Of a stretch of DNA of 36,692 nt, positions 22,545 to 31,843 are shown piece after piece; position 1 is the stretch's first letter; every line of letters begins with the position of its first letter. Position numbers and translations under genes: made by a program. Location: NCBI RefSeq assembly GCF_016786305.1, contig NZ_JADWYV010000079.1. One strand, written 5' to 3'. A model generated the notes under the pieces. It worked only from the letters and a program-made list of their open reading frames with translations. It did not search any database and had not been told where the DNA came from. Source of the stretch: Pseudofrankia nepalensis. Lineage in GTDB: Bacteria > Actinomycetota > Actinomycetes > Frankiales > Frankiaceae.

Positions 22545-24709
22545 CGGCCACGCCCACCGAACACGCCTCGCCCGGCGGGAACCCCGGCCACGCCCCGCCC
22601 GGCCCGCCCGCCGGGCAGACTACGCCCGCCGGTCACACCGCGCCCGCCGGGCGCCCGGCGGCGGACGAGCTGACCACGCTGGCCCGGGCGGGTGAGCTCG
22701 CCGCCGCGTTCCCGCGCCTGGCCGGCCTGCTGGCCGGCGCGACCGACGCCGAGCTGGCCCGCGCCGGCCGGCTGCTGGCCCGGCTCGACCCGGCCGACGT
22801 GCTGGGGGCACACCCGCGGACACCCATCGTCCGGATCGCCGTCACCGGGCACGGCACGCTCGCCCCGCTGGTGCCGGCGCTCACCGGAGAGCTGGCCCGG
22901 CACGGCCTGCTGGCGATCCCCCGGCTCGGCGACTTCGACTCCTGGGTCTTCGAGCTGGGCGACCCCGCGAGCGCGCTGTACCAGCACAAGCCGGACCTCG
23001 CCCTGGCGGTGCTCGACCCGGCGGTCGTGTTCGACGAGGTCGGGCTGCCCTGGGGGCCGGACGACGTCGAGCGGGTGCTCGCGGACAAGCTCGAGCTGAT
23101 CGAGCGGCTGGTCGCCGGCTTCGCCGCGGCGAGCCGCGGCACGCTGGTGCTCAACACGCTGCCGCTGCCGCGCCGGTACGCCGCCCAGCTCGTCGACCAC
23201 CGGTCACGGGCCAGGCTCGGGGCGGTGTGGCGCGCGGCGAACACCCGCCTGCTCGGCCTGGCCGAAAGCCAGCCCTCGGTGATCGTGCTGGACCTGGACC
23301 CGCTGGTGGCCGAGGGCGTGCGGGTCATCGACCCGCCGCTCGCCGCGTACGCGAAGGCGTACCTGTCCGGCGAGCTGCTGGCCAGCTACGCCCGGGAGGT
23401 CGGCCACCTGGCCCGCGGCGTCACCGGCCGGACCAGCAAGTGCCTCGTCCTCGACCTGGACGGCACGGTGTGGGGCGGCATCCTCGGCGACGACGGCATC
23501 GAGGGCATCGAGGTGGCGGAAAGCTTCCGCGGCGAGGGCTTCCGGGCCTTCCAGCGGGTGGTCCGCCAGCTCGGCTCGCAGGGGGTGCTGGTCGCCGCCG
23601 TCAGCAAGAACGAGGCGGCGAACGTGCGCGCGGCGCTCGCCCACCATCCCGCGATGACGCTGCGCCAGGACGACTTCGTGCGGGTCATCGCGAACTGGGA
23701 GCCGAAGCACGACAACCTGCGGGAGCTGGCCGCCGGTCTGAACCTGTCGGTCGACAGCTTCGTGTTCGTGGACGACAGCGCCTACGAGCGCGGCCTGGTC
23801 CGCGAGACGCTGCCCGGCGTCGCGGTGGTGGCCGTGGACGACGACCCGGCGGGCCACGTGGACGCGCTGCTGCGCGACGGCTGGTTCGACACCCGCGAGC
23901 TGACCGCCGAGGACCGGGCCCGGCCCGGCGACTACCGGGCCGAGGAGGCCCGGCGGGAGTTCACCGCGTCGGCCTCCTCGCTGGAGGACTACCTGCGCGG
24001 GCTCGGGGTCGAGGTGTGGCTCGCGCCGGTCCGCGACGGCGAGGTGCCCCGGGTCAGCCAGCTGACGCTGCGCACGAACCAGTTCCACACCACGACGCGC
24101 CGGCTGCAACCGGCCGAGCTGCGCGCGTACGCCGACTCCCCCGGCCGCGCCGTGCTCGCCGTCCGGTCGCGGGACCGGTTCGGCGACAACGGCCTGGTGG
24201 GGGCGGTCTTCCTGCGCCGGGAGACCGATCCGGCGGCCGGGGCCGACGCCGTGGTGCTGGAGAACTTCCTGCTGAGCTGCCGGGTGTTCTCCCGGGGCAT
24301 CGAGCAGGCCGTGCTCGCCGCCGTGCTGCGCCGCGCCCGCGAGGCCGGCGCCGCGGCGGTCGTCGCGCGCTACCGGCCGACCGCGAAGAACGTCATCGTC
24401 GCCGACCTGTATCCGCGGCACGGCTTCACCGGCGCGGCCGGGCGGGCCGACGCGGGCTCCGGCGCGGCCGGACCGGCGCCGGGCACGGGCGAACGGAGCT
24501 TCACGCACGACCTCACCGAGCTGCCGGACGTGCCAGGCCACGTCACCCTGCACGACACGGTCACCCTGCACGACACGGTCACCCTCCACGACACGGCCGC
24601 CCCGCATGACACGGCCGCCCCGCGCGCGGACGGCCTAGCGCCCGGCCTCGCACAGGGCGAGCAGCACGTCGTCGACGATCGAGGCCAGGTACGGGTCGGG
24701 GACCGGTGA
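22541..24709 (+). CDS. FkbH-like HAD-IIIC glyceryl-ACP synthase (AbyA2-like)
   Basis: A 722-residue FkbH-family protein. After a Pro/Gly-rich N-terminal 40 residues comes an SGNH-like domain (about 90-290), then the HAD core with LVLDLDGTVWGGILGDDG (Asp305 and Asp307), VAAVSKNEAANV and FVFVDDSAYER, then a GNAT-like region (LRTNQFHTTTRRL, RDRFGDNGLVG). Homologues dephosphorylate 1,3-bisphosphoglycerate and load the glyceryl unit on an ACP, giving the C3 part of the tetronate. The protein is longer than usual: an 18-bp tandem repeat encodes VTLHDT copies near the C-terminus, and the last 25 codons run antisense into the tetR gene. ATG 22541 overlaps the KAS III stop. Confidence 0.92.
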   Translation: MTATPTEHASPGGNPGHAPPGPPAGQTTPAGHTAPAGRPAADELTTLARAGELAAAFPRLAGLLAGATDAELARAGRLLARLDPADVLGAHPRTPIVRIAVTGHGTLAPLVPALTGELARHGLLAIPRLGDFDSWVFELGDPASALYQHKPDLALAVLDPAVVFDEVGLPWGPDDVERVLADKLELIERLVAGFAAASRGTLVLNTLPLPRRYAAQLVDHRSRARLGAVWRAANTRLLGLAESQPSVIVLDLDPLVAEGVRVIDPPLAAYAKAYLSGELLASYAREVGHLARGVTGRTSKCLVLDLDGTVWGGILGDDGIEGIEVAESFRGEGFRAFQRVVRQLGSQGVLVAAVSKNEAANVRAALAHHPAMTLRQDDFVRVIANWEPKHDNLRELAAGLNLSVDSFVFVDDSAYERGLVRETLPGVAVVAVDDDPAGHVDALLRDGWFDTRELTAEDRARPGDYRAEEARREFTASASSLEDYLRGLGVEVWLAPVRDGEVPRVSQLTLRTNQFHTTTRRLQPAELRAYADSPGRAVLAVRSRDRFGDNGLVGAVFLRRETDPAAGADAVVLENFLLSCRVFSRGIEQAVLAAVLRRAREAGAAAVVARYRPTAKNVIVADLYPRHGFTGAAGRADAGSGAAGPAPGTGERSFTHDLTELPDVPGHVTLHDTVTLHDTVTLHDTAAPHDTAAPRADGLAPGLAQGEQHVVDDRGQVRVGDR
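24542..24613 (+). repeat. 18-bp in-frame tandem repeat in the FkbH-like gene tail
   Basis: Two exact copies of GTCACCCTGCACGACACG, one copy with a single change, and a fourth degenerate copy encode VTLHDT, VTLHDT, VTLHDT and AAPHDT. The unit is a multiple of three, so copy-number change would keep the frame. Confidence 0.85.
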
Positions 24710-25333
24710 GCTGTCCACCATCGAGCGGCGCAGGATCATGGCCGGGCCGATCTGGGCCACCAGGGGCGACACGGCCTCGGCCCGGACGACGCCGCGCGCG
24801 GCTCCCGCCCGCAGCACCTCCAGGATCCGGCTCTCGCAGGGCCCCATCACCAGCTCGCCGACGAGCGACTGGCAGTCCGCGCCCGCGTCCACCGCCGCCA
24901 TCTGCAGCACCGCGCCGTGGGTGGAGTTGACCGACCGCTGCACGCAGCCGAGCAGCGCGAGCAGGTCCACCCGCAGGTCGCCGGTGAGCCGGACGGCGCT
25001 GGGCGCGGGCAGCAGATGGCGGACGGTCGCGAGGACCAGGTCCTCCTTGCTCTGCCAGCGGCGGTACAGGGCCGCCTTGCCGGTGTGCGCCGCGGCCGCG
25101 ACGCCGTCCATCGTCAGCCGGGCGTAGCCGACGGAGCCCAGCTGGTCGAGCACCGCCTGGAAGATCGCCGTCTCCAGCGCCGAACCGCGGCGCCGGGTCG
25201 CCGGCGCGGCGGCGACCGCGGACCCGGTGGCACCTGGGTCGGTGGCGCCTGGGTCGGTGGCGCCTGGGTCGGTGGCTCCCGCGTGGGTGGTCTCGGCCGC
25301 CGCGGGTGCCCCAGTGGTCGTCACTGCGCGCAC
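24635..25333 (-). CDS. TetR-family transcriptional repressor (AbyC-like)
   Basis: A 232-residue TetR-type regulator. A low-complexity N-terminus (GATDPGATDPGATDP, from a 15-bp tandem repeat) precedes the HTH domain at about 50-100: ETAIFQAVLDQLGSVGYARLTMDGVAAAAHTGKAALYRRWQSKEDLV. The C-terminal ligand domain follows. It is divergent from the DHA2 exporter gene, and a palindrome between that gene's -35 and -10 is a clear operator candidate, so this protein probably represses the exporter until a cluster product binds it. The start may be GTG 25333 or GTG 25324. Its 3' end overlaps the tail of the FkbH-like gene by 75 bp in antisense. Confidence 0.88.
   Translation of the reverse strand: MRAVTTTGAPAAAETTHAGATDPGATDPGATDPGATGSAVAAAPATRRRGSALETAIFQAVLDQLGSVGYARLTMDGVAAAAHTGKAALYRRWQSKEDLVLATVRHLLPAPSAVRLTGDLRVDLLALLGCVQRSVNSTHGAVLQMAAVDAGADCQSLVGELVMGPCESRILEVLRAGAARGVVRAEAVSPLVAQIGPAMILRRSMVDSSPVPDPYLASIVDDVLLALCEAGR
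25226..25270 (-). repeat. 15-bp tandem repeat in the tetR N-terminus
   Basis: Three copies of GGTGGCRCCTGGGTC (plus-strand sense) encode repeated GATDP on the minus strand. It is in-frame and probably an unstructured extension. Confidence 0.8.
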
Positions 25334-25359
25334 CCCCCAACTGGATCGTCACCAGGCCG

Positions 25360-25389
25360 TTGCCGTCGGCGACCGACGGCTCCTATAGT
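25360..25389 (+). promoter_or_regulatory. Exporter promoter with embedded TetR operator
   Basis: A -35 TTGCCG (25360-25365) and -10 TATAGT (25384-25389) are separated by 18 bp. Between them lies the palindrome GCCGTCGG-CGA-CCGACGGC (25362-25380), with 8-bp perfect arms. The operator fills the spacer, so repressor binding would block RNA polymerase. The promoter faces the exporter gene; the divergent tetR gene may be autoregulated by the same site. Confidence 0.75.
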
Positions 25390-25446
25390 AGACATCGTCG
25401 TTCCCTAATGCCGCTGCCTCCGGGTGGCCACTGCTTGGAGGTATCA

Positions 25447-27099
25447 GTGTCCACGTCATCGATACCCAGCACGGAGGTACGCGCGCCGGCGGACGGGTTC
25501 ACCCGCCGGCCGGGGATCGCGCTGATCGTGATCGCGGTCTCCGAGCTGATGGTCGCCCTCGACGCGACGATCGTGAACGTCTCGCTGCCGGCAATCCAGC
25601 GCGACCTTGGCTTCTCGGCCACCGACCTGTCCTGGGTCCCGAACGCCTACACGCTCGCGGCCGGCGGCCTGCTGCTCCTCGGCGGCCGGATCGGCGACAT
25701 CCTCGGCCGCCGCCGGGTCTTCCTCGCCGGCATCACGCTGTTCACCCTCGCCTCCGTGTTCGCCGGGCTCGCCCCGGACGCGAGCTGGCTGCTGGTCGCC
25801 CGGGCGCTGCAGGGGGCTGGCGCCGCGCTGACCGCCCCGAACGCGCTCGCCCTGGTCACCACGAACTTCCGGGAGGGACCGGAGCGCGACCGCGCCGTCG
25901 GCGTGTACGCGGCGGTGACCGGGTCGGGCGCCGTGCTCGGCATGATCGGCGGCGGCATGATCACCACCTGGGCGTCGTGGCCGTGGATCTTCTACATCAA
26001 CGTGCCGGTCGGCATCGCGGTCCTGGTCCTCACGCCGCGGTTCCTCAACGAGTCCACGCGCACCCCGCACCGCCTCGACCTGCCGGGGGCCTTCACCTCG
26101 ACGGTCGGCGTCGCCGCCCTGGTGTACGGGCTCGTCCAGGCGGCCTCGGAGGGCTGGCGCGACGGCCGGGCGCTGATCGCCTTCGCCGTCGCCGCCGTGC
26201 TGCTGGTGTCGTTCCTCATCATCGAGCCACGCACGCGGGAGGCTCTGACCCCGCTGCACCTCTTCCTCAGCCGCAACCGCTCCGGCGCCTACGCGGTGAA
26301 CCTGCTGATGATCGCCAGCATGCTCGGGATGCTGTTCTTCCAGACCCAGTTCTTCCAGGAAGTCCTTAACTTCAGCCCGCTGCGCGCCGGCCTCGCCTTC
26401 ATCCCCATGACGCTGGTGATGGTGCCGTCGACCCAGCTCGCCGCGAAGCTGATGACGCGGTTCGGCCCGCGGCCCGTGATCGCCTCCGGCGCCCTGGTCG
26501 CCGCGATCGCCGCGATCTGGCTGTCCCAGGGCCTGTCGGCCGACAGCGGCTACGTCGACACCATCCTCGGCCCGCTGCTGCTCATCGGCCTCGGCATCGG
26601 GCTGATGATGGTTCCGCTGACGGCGGTCGCCGTCTACGGCATCCGCCCGGAGGAGTCCGGCGCCGGCTCCAGCCTGCTCAGCGTCACCAACCAGGTCGGC
26701 GGCAGCCTGGGCCTCGCGATCCTGGTCACCGCGTTCGGGACGGCGAGCCGCGACGCCGCGCGCTCGCCGGAGGGCGCCACACCCGTCGAGCAGGCCCACC
26801 ACGTGCTGGCCGAGGGCGTCGTCGGGGCCTTCCAGCTCGCCTCGATCTTCCTGGTGGCCGCCACCGTGCTGGCGATCGTCGTGATCAACGCCAAGGCGTC
26901 CGAGCTCGGCTCGGCGGACCCGCACGGGGCCGCCGCCAGCCCGCCGCCGGCCAGCCCCGCGCCCGCGGCCGTGCCACCCCCCGTTTCGGCCGCGCCACCC
27001 GCCACGTCGGCCACGCCGCCCGCCACCGCGGCCGGAACCGCGCCGGCGGCCGAGCCCGCCGTCAGCACGCTCAACCCCGGTGAGCCCGCCAGCCGGTAG
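25447..27099 (+). CDS. DHA2-family MFS drug exporter (EmrB/QacA type, AbyD-like)
   Basis: A 550-residue, 14-helix proton-driven exporter of the DHA2 family. Motif D1/first helix reads VSELMVALDATIVNVSLPAIQRDLGFS, motif A GGRIGDILGRRRVFLAG, motif B LLVARALQGAGAA, and motif C GSGAVLGMIGGGMI. A Pro/Ala-rich cytoplasmic tail of about 60 residues follows the last helix. GTG 25447 has an ideal GGAGGT upstream. It is divergent from a TetR gene and sits in the polyketide cluster, so it most likely exports the cluster product and gives self-resistance (inference). The luciferase-like monooxygenase follows 37 bases downstream. Confidence 0.93.
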   Translation: MSTSSIPSTEVRAPADGFTRRPGIALIVIAVSELMVALDATIVNVSLPAIQRDLGFSATDLSWVPNAYTLAAGGLLLLGGRIGDILGRRRVFLAGITLFTLASVFAGLAPDASWLLVARALQGAGAALTAPNALALVTTNFREGPERDRAVGVYAAVTGSGAVLGMIGGGMITTWASWPWIFYINVPVGIAVLVLTPRFLNESTRTPHRLDLPGAFTSTVGVAALVYGLVQAASEGWRDGRALIAFAVAAVLLVSFLIIEPRTREALTPLHLFLSRNRSGAYAVNLLMIASMLGMLFFQTQFFQEVLNFSPLRAGLAFIPMTLVMVPSTQLAAKLMTRFGPRPVIASGALVAAIAAIWLSQGLSADSGYVDTILGPLLLIGLGIGLMMVPLTAVAVYGIRPEESGAGSSLLSVTNQVGGSLGLAILVTAFGTASRDAARSPEGATPVEQAHHVLAEGVVGAFQLASIFLVAATVLAIVVINAKASELGSADPHGAAASPPPASPAPAAVPPPVSAAPPATSATPPATAAGTAPAAEPAVSTLNPGEPASR

Positions 27100-27136
27100 C
27101 CGGCGCGCGACCGACGACCCGAAGGGAACCACGGCC

Positions 27137-28195
27137 TTGCCTGACGCCTCGCCCCCCAGCCCCCACCCGACGCTGTCGGTGCTCGACATCGCGCCGGTGA
27201 TGAGCGGCGCGTCCCCGTCGACGACGCTGAACAACACCCTCGACCTGGCCCGGCGGACGGAGGCCCTCGGCTACCACCGCTACTGGCTCGCCGAGCACCA
27301 CAACACGCCGAGCATCGCGAGCTCGTCGCCCGCCGTCCTCATCGGCCAGATCGCCGCCGCGACCTCGACGCTGCGGGTCGGCGCCGGCGGCGTGATGCTG
27401 CCCAACCACCAGCCGCTCGTCGTCGCCGAGCAGTTCGGCACGCTCGCCTCGTTCCACCCCGGCCGGATCGACCTCGGCCTCGGCCGGGCGGCGGGCACCG
27501 ACCCGCTGACCGCCCAGGCGCTGCGCCGCGGCGGCGGGCAGCCGCACGGCGACGACTTCCGGGAGCAGATCGACGAGGTGCTGGGCTTCCTCGGCGCCGG
27601 CCGGCGGGGACCGGTGGCCGCCTACCCACAGGCCGAGGCACCGCCGCCGGTGTGGGTGCTGGGGTCGAGCCCGGGCGGCGGGCGGCTGGCGGGCGAGCTC
27701 GGCCTGCCGTTCGCCACCGCGCACCACTTCAGCCCGCAGAACACGGTGAACGCGGTGACGGCCTACCGCCGCTCGTTCCGGCCCACCGGGCACGCCGCGG
27801 CGCCGTACGCGATCGTCGCGGCACTCGTGATCGTCGGAGAGGACGACGCGCGGGCGCGCCGGCTCGCCAGCTCCGTCGAGATCGCCCACCTGGAGCTGTT
27901 CACCGGCAACCTCGGCCCCTACCTGAGCCCGGAGGAGGCCGACCGGACGCCGTACTCCCCCCAGGAGCGCCAGCTCGCCCGGGACTCGTTCGCGCCGCAG
28001 CTCATCGGCGGGCCCGAGACGGTCCGCCGCGCGGCGCGCAAGCTGCTCGCGGAGTCCGGCGCGGACGAGCTGATGGCAATGACGATCATCCACGACCACG
28101 CCGCCCGGGTGCGCTCCTACGAGCTGCTCGCCGAGGCCTTCGCGGACGTGCCCGCCGCGGTGCCGACCCAGCCGGCGGCGCTCGGCCTGAGCTGA
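27137..28195 (+). CDS. Luciferase-like flavin-dependent monooxygenase (AbyE-like)
   Basis: A 352-residue LLM-class oxidoreductase of the MsnO8-like subgroup: LSVLDIAPVMSGASPSTTLNNTLDLARRTEALGYHRYWLAEHHN, then the LRVGAGGVMLPNHQPLVVAEQFGTLASFHPGRIDLGLGRAAGTDP segment that forms the flavin site, and WVLGSSPGGGRLAGELGLPFATAHHF. It would use FMNH2 or F420H2; in spirotetronate clusters such an enzyme is a tailoring oxygenase (AbyE). TTG 27137 has GAAGGGAA upstream and begins just before the homologous part; GTG 27080, overlapping the exporter's end, is an alternative. It ends before a strong hairpin. Confidence 0.9.
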   Translation: MPDASPPSPHPTLSVLDIAPVMSGASPSTTLNNTLDLARRTEALGYHRYWLAEHHNTPSIASSSPAVLIGQIAAATSTLRVGAGGVMLPNHQPLVVAEQFGTLASFHPGRIDLGLGRAAGTDPLTAQALRRGGGQPHGDDFREQIDEVLGFLGAGRRGPVAAYPQAEAPPPVWVLGSSPGGGRLAGELGLPFATAHHFSPQNTVNAVTAYRRSFRPTGHAAAPYAIVAALVIVGEDDARARRLASSVEIAHLELFTGNLGPYLSPEEADRTPYSPQERQLARDSFAPQLIGGPETVRRAARKLLAESGADELMAMTIIHDHAARVRSYELLAEAFADVPAAVPTQPAALGLS

Positions 28196-28221
28196 CCTGG
28201 CTCGGCGCCGCGCCGGCGCCG

Positions 28222-28268
28222 CGGTGTGTGGTCACCTGTCCAGGACCCCGACGGGTGACCACACACCG
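28222..28268. terminator. Long hairpin between convergent genes
   Basis: Perfect 15-bp arms CGGTGTGTGGTCACC (28222-28236) and GGTGACCACACACCG (28254-28268) enclose a 17-base loop, 26 bases after the monooxygenase stop and about 130 bases from the end of the convergent LuxR gene. It probably serves as a bidirectional terminator, though a protein-binding palindrome is possible. Confidence 0.65.
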
Positions 28269-28400
28269 GGCGGCGCGGCGCCGCGATCCTCCGTCGTCGA
28301 GACGCCGCGATCCTCCAGCGGAAACGGGCCCGAGCCCGCGCCGCCCAGCCAGCCCGCCGGGCTCAGCCCGCCGGACTCGGTCAGCCCGCCACGCCCCGGC

Positions 28401-31400
28401 TCAGTCGATCTCGCTCATGAGCCGGGCCAGCGCGGCGCGGGACGGGACGTTCAGCTTCCGGTAGATCCGGGTCAGGTGCACGTCGACGGTGCGTGGGCTG
28501 AGATAGAGTTCCGCCGCGATGTCCCGGGTCTTCTTGCCCGTCCCCGCGATCCTGGCGATCTCCCGCTCCCGCTCGGTGAGGACGGCCAGCGGGGACTCGG
28601 TGGCCCGGCCGGCACGCGCGCCACGGTCGGCGTCGGCCTGGTCGGCCGCGAGCTGGGCGAGGCGTCGCTGCTGCTTGTCCGCCTCCTCGTAGATGCTCGT
28701 CGCCCCGCACTCCCGGGCCAGCTCGCGCGCCCGCTGGAACATCACCGCGGCGTCCGGGGTCCGGTCCACCGCGGCGGCGCACTTGGCCGCGAGGATGAGC
28801 GCCCACGCCTCCAGGTAGACCATCCCGGCGGCCGCGAACGACGCCGCGGCGTTCTCGTAGAGCTCGGCGGCGGCCGCCGGCCCCAGCCGGGCGCGCACGA
28901 CGTGCGCGTGCACCGTGCGCGCGTAGCCGTGCTCGCACGACAGCGCCAGCGCGTCCGCGTCCAGCGGCCCGTCCAGCTGCTCGACCCAGTCCGGCGCCGG
29001 CCGGCTGCCCTGGATGTTCTCCAGGGCGGTCATCAGCAGCTCCTGGCAGGCAGAGCGCAGGAACGACGGCACCGACGGCAGGTCCGGGCCGCCGCCCGCG
29101 GTGACCAGCAGCCCGACGCAGCGCTCCGGGTCACCGGCGATGGTGGTCGCGTTCGCCAGCGAGATCGTGGCGACGTAGCTCCACCAGGAGCCGCTGCCCC
29201 GCAGGGTGCCGACCGCCTGCTCGGCGATGGACACCGCCCGGGTGGCCCGCGGGTCGGTCCACGAGCCGCACAGCGAGGTCAGCGCCAGCGCCAGCCCACG
29301 GATGTGGTGGGCGTCGATCTCCCGGGCGAGCTCCCTGGCCTCGCCCGCGGCCTGCTGCGCCTCGGCGAGCCGGCCCACCCGGTAGCAGGTCACGCTCAGC
29401 CCCACCAGCAGCAACGGCCGGACGTGCCGCTGGCCCGCGCGGGCGGACAGGGCCATCCCGCGCCGGAAGTGCCGCTCGGCGCCGTCGGTGCGGCCCAAAT
29501 AGGTCTCCGTCCAGGCGAGCGCGGCGACGTACTCGGGGTGGCGGGCGAGCTCCGTGTCGGGCAGCCCGTCCACCAGCGACGCGCAGGACGCGACGGTGCG
29601 CAGCGCGGCCGCCTTGTCGCCGCTCAGCGTCGCGTTGAGGCCGTCCAGGGCCAGCGCGCCGACCAGCGCGGTCCGGTCGCCGCGTGCCCGCGCCGTGCGC
29701 ACCGCGAACGCGACGTCGGCCTCGGGGGTCAGCTGGCCGTCGAAGACCCCGGCGATCCCCTGGGCGGTGATCATGCGCAGCGCGTCGGCTGGCCGGTCCC
29801 GCCCGCCGAGCTCGAGCTCCGCCGCGACCAGCGCGCGGGCCTCCTCGTACCGGCCGAGCAGGCACTCCATCAGGGAGCAGAAGGTCACCGCCTCGACCCG
29901 CGGGCCCGGCGACCCGACCGGGGAAGCCCGCAGGATCTCGTGCAGGATGTCCCGGCTGTCCGCCAGCCGTCCCGACGCGCCGAGCGCCTGGGCGAGCAGC
30001 AGCCGCAGCCGGAACTCGCGGTCGGGATCGGCGACGTCGCCGTGGGCGTCGCGGGGCAGCACCCGCAGCGCCACCCGCAGCCACCGCGCGGCCAGCCTCG
30101 GGTCGGACCTCGCCGCGTCCTGAGCCGCCAGGGTGAGCACGGCGAGGTCGTCGGCGTCGGAGCCGGCGAGCGACCGCTCGATGTGCACGGCCAGCTCACC
30201 GGCCGGCGCGCCCTGCTCGGCCAGCAGCAGGCGGGCCCGCCGGTGCGCCGGCACCCGCCAGCACGGGTCGATGTTCGCGTAGACGAGCATCCGCAGGAAC
30301 GGGTGCCGGAAGCAGTACTGCGGGGTGCCCTCGACGGGGCGCAGGACATCCCGGCGGACCAGCTCGGTGAGCGTCGCGCAGGCGGTGGTGGCGTCGAGGT
30401 CCGCGACGGCGGCGAGCCCCGGCAGGTCGAACCGGTCACCGAGCACGGCCGCGGCGTCGACGAGGCACCCCTGAGCACCGCCCTGGATCGCCAGGTCGCC
30501 GAGCACCAGCGCCGCGTACCGGTCGAAGACGGCGTCGCCGACCGGCAGGCGCGACGCCGACCCGGTGTGCGCCCCGGCCCGGGCCAGCGCGAGCAGGTAG
30601 AGCGGGTTGCCGCTGCTGTCCCGGTGCAGGTCACGCAGCCGCTGGCTGCGTGCCGGCAGCCCGGTGACCTGCGCCGCCTCGGCCAGCGACAGCCCGCGCA
30701 GCTCCAGGCGCTCGACGGTTCCGAGCGCCACGCCGCGGGCGAGGCTGCTGCGCAGCCGGGCATGCGCCTGGCGGCCCCGGTGCGCGACGACCACCAGCAG
30801 CGGTGCCTCGACCGGACGCCGGATCAGATAGTCGAGGAACTCCACGGAGCTGTCGTCCGCCCAGTGGAAGTCGTCGAGGACGAGCAGCAGCCCGCCGCCG
30901 GCCAGCTGCTCGAGCAGCGTGCGCGCGGCGCGGTACAGGGAGAACCTGGTCGAGTCCGCGGGTACGGCCGGGGCCTCGGCGGCACCGAGCGCGCCCTGGG
31001 GGCCGAGGTTGCGCGTGAGCACCTCGGCGGTCACGGGCGGCAGACCGGCCAGCGCCTCGGTGGTGAGCCGCTCCGCCAGCACGCCCGCGAGCACGCCGAA
31101 CGGGATGTCCTGCTCGAACTCGGTGCACCGCTCGGAGAGCACGGTGACGCCCTGGGCCCGCGCGTGCTCCGTTATCTCGGCGAGCAGGAACGTCTTGCCG
31201 ATGCCCGGCTCGCCGGAGATCTCCAGGATCCGGCCGGCCGCCCCGGGGACGGGCCACCGGAGCCGGTCGACCTCCCGGGCGACCCGTTCTCGTTCCGCGC
31301 CCCGGACGGGAACCGGTCCGGTGGCCGCCCTGTCCGGCCGGTCGGACCCGTCCGCCGGGCCGGCCGGGCTCGCCTCTGGAGTGCTGGCGCGGGCGCGGGT

Positions 31401-31487
31401 GAGGCCCGCGGCCGGTCGGGCGTTGGCCGCCCGGCCGCCGGGTGAACGGTTGGCCTGTGCTCGGATGATCGTGTCGACGCGGCTCAC
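28401..31487 (-). CDS. Large LuxR-family (LAL) transcriptional regulator
   Basis: About 1028 residues, the size of LAL (MalT-like) regulators found in polyketide clusters. An N-terminal AAA-type ATPase has Walker A GEPGIGKT at about 89-96 and Walker B LLLVLDDFHWAD. A long helical, TPR-like middle follows, then a C-terminal LuxR HTH: LTEREREIARIAGTGKKTRDIAAELYLSPRTVDVHLTRIYRKL. I chose GTG 31487 (GAAGGGAG about 12 bases upstream); the frame is open to 31772 but that part is Arg-rich. It is the likely pathway-level activator, analogous to the LuxR-type AbyH; whether it controls the SARP gene is not shown by the sequence. Confidence 0.92.
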   Translation of the reverse strand: MSRVDTIIRAQANRSPGGRAANARPAAGLTRARASTPEASPAGPADGSDRPDRAATGPVPVRGAERERVAREVDRLRWPVPGAAGRILEISGEPGIGKTFLLAEITEHARAQGVTVLSERCTEFEQDIPFGVLAGVLAERLTTEALAGLPPVTAEVLTRNLGPQGALGAAEAPAVPADSTRFSLYRAARTLLEQLAGGGLLLVLDDFHWADDSSVEFLDYLIRRPVEAPLLVVVAHRGRQAHARLRSSLARGVALGTVERLELRGLSLAEAAQVTGLPARSQRLRDLHRDSSGNPLYLLALARAGAHTGSASRLPVGDAVFDRYAALVLGDLAIQGGAQGCLVDAAAVLGDRFDLPGLAAVADLDATTACATLTELVRRDVLRPVEGTPQYCFRHPFLRMLVYANIDPCWRVPAHRRARLLLAEQGAPAGELAVHIERSLAGSDADDLAVLTLAAQDAARSDPRLAARWLRVALRVLPRDAHGDVADPDREFRLRLLLAQALGASGRLADSRDILHEILRASPVGSPGPRVEAVTFCSLMECLLGRYEEARALVAAELELGGRDRPADALRMITAQGIAGVFDGQLTPEADVAFAVRTARARGDRTALVGALALDGLNATLSGDKAAALRTVASCASLVDGLPDTELARHPEYVAALAWTETYLGRTDGAERHFRRGMALSARAGQRHVRPLLLVGLSVTCYRVGRLAEAQQAAGEARELAREIDAHHIRGLALALTSLCGSWTDPRATRAVSIAEQAVGTLRGSGSWWSYVATISLANATTIAGDPERCVGLLVTAGGGPDLPSVPSFLRSACQELLMTALENIQGSRPAPDWVEQLDGPLDADALALSCEHGYARTVHAHVVRARLGPAAAAELYENAAASFAAAGMVYLEAWALILAAKCAAAVDRTPDAAVMFQRARELARECGATSIYEEADKQQRRLAQLAADQADADRGARAGRATESPLAVLTEREREIARIAGTGKKTRDIAAELYLSPRTVDVHLTRIYRKLNVPSRAALARLMSEID

Positions 31488-31843
31488 AGCGGAACAACGC
31501 TCCCTTCGCCGAAAGTGACCGCCCGACTGGTCGTCCGTCTCGACGATCGTGGCCAGTGCGGCGTTGCTGGTCCCCCGACGACGAGTTGTGGCCGCGCACG
31601 AACCACGGCGGCAGCGGGCGGTGCGATCGCCTACCGGGCTGACTGTGCGGCGCGGAACTACTCGGCGATCTGACGACAGAGCGAAGACGCGATCAACGCC
31701 ATGTCGATGTAATGGCGTTTGGTGAGGATCCGGAACCGGCCCATGGGCAGTGACCTTACCTCCCCCCACCAAGGCATGTTGCTACTTCACCTCTTTTCCC
31801 ATCGACGTGGTGGTAATCACGTTGCGTGGCATCGCCCTCCCGG
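31488..31843. other. Intergenic region between the SARP and LuxR genes
   Basis: About 355 bases, lower in GC than the flanking genes. An inverted repeat AACGCCAT (31695-31702) / ATGGCGTT (31712-31719) with a 9-base spacer lies about 210 bases upstream of the LuxR start and about 125 bases after the SARP stop. It may be an operator for the LuxR gene or a terminator for the SARP gene. No gene seen. Confidence 0.4.

Noticed and set aside
28224..31445. Plus-strand open frame of about 1070 codons antisense to the LuxR regulator
   Set aside because: Composition (Arg, Gln, Pro, Val) is typical of GC-driven shadows; the minus strand encodes an ATPase and HTH.
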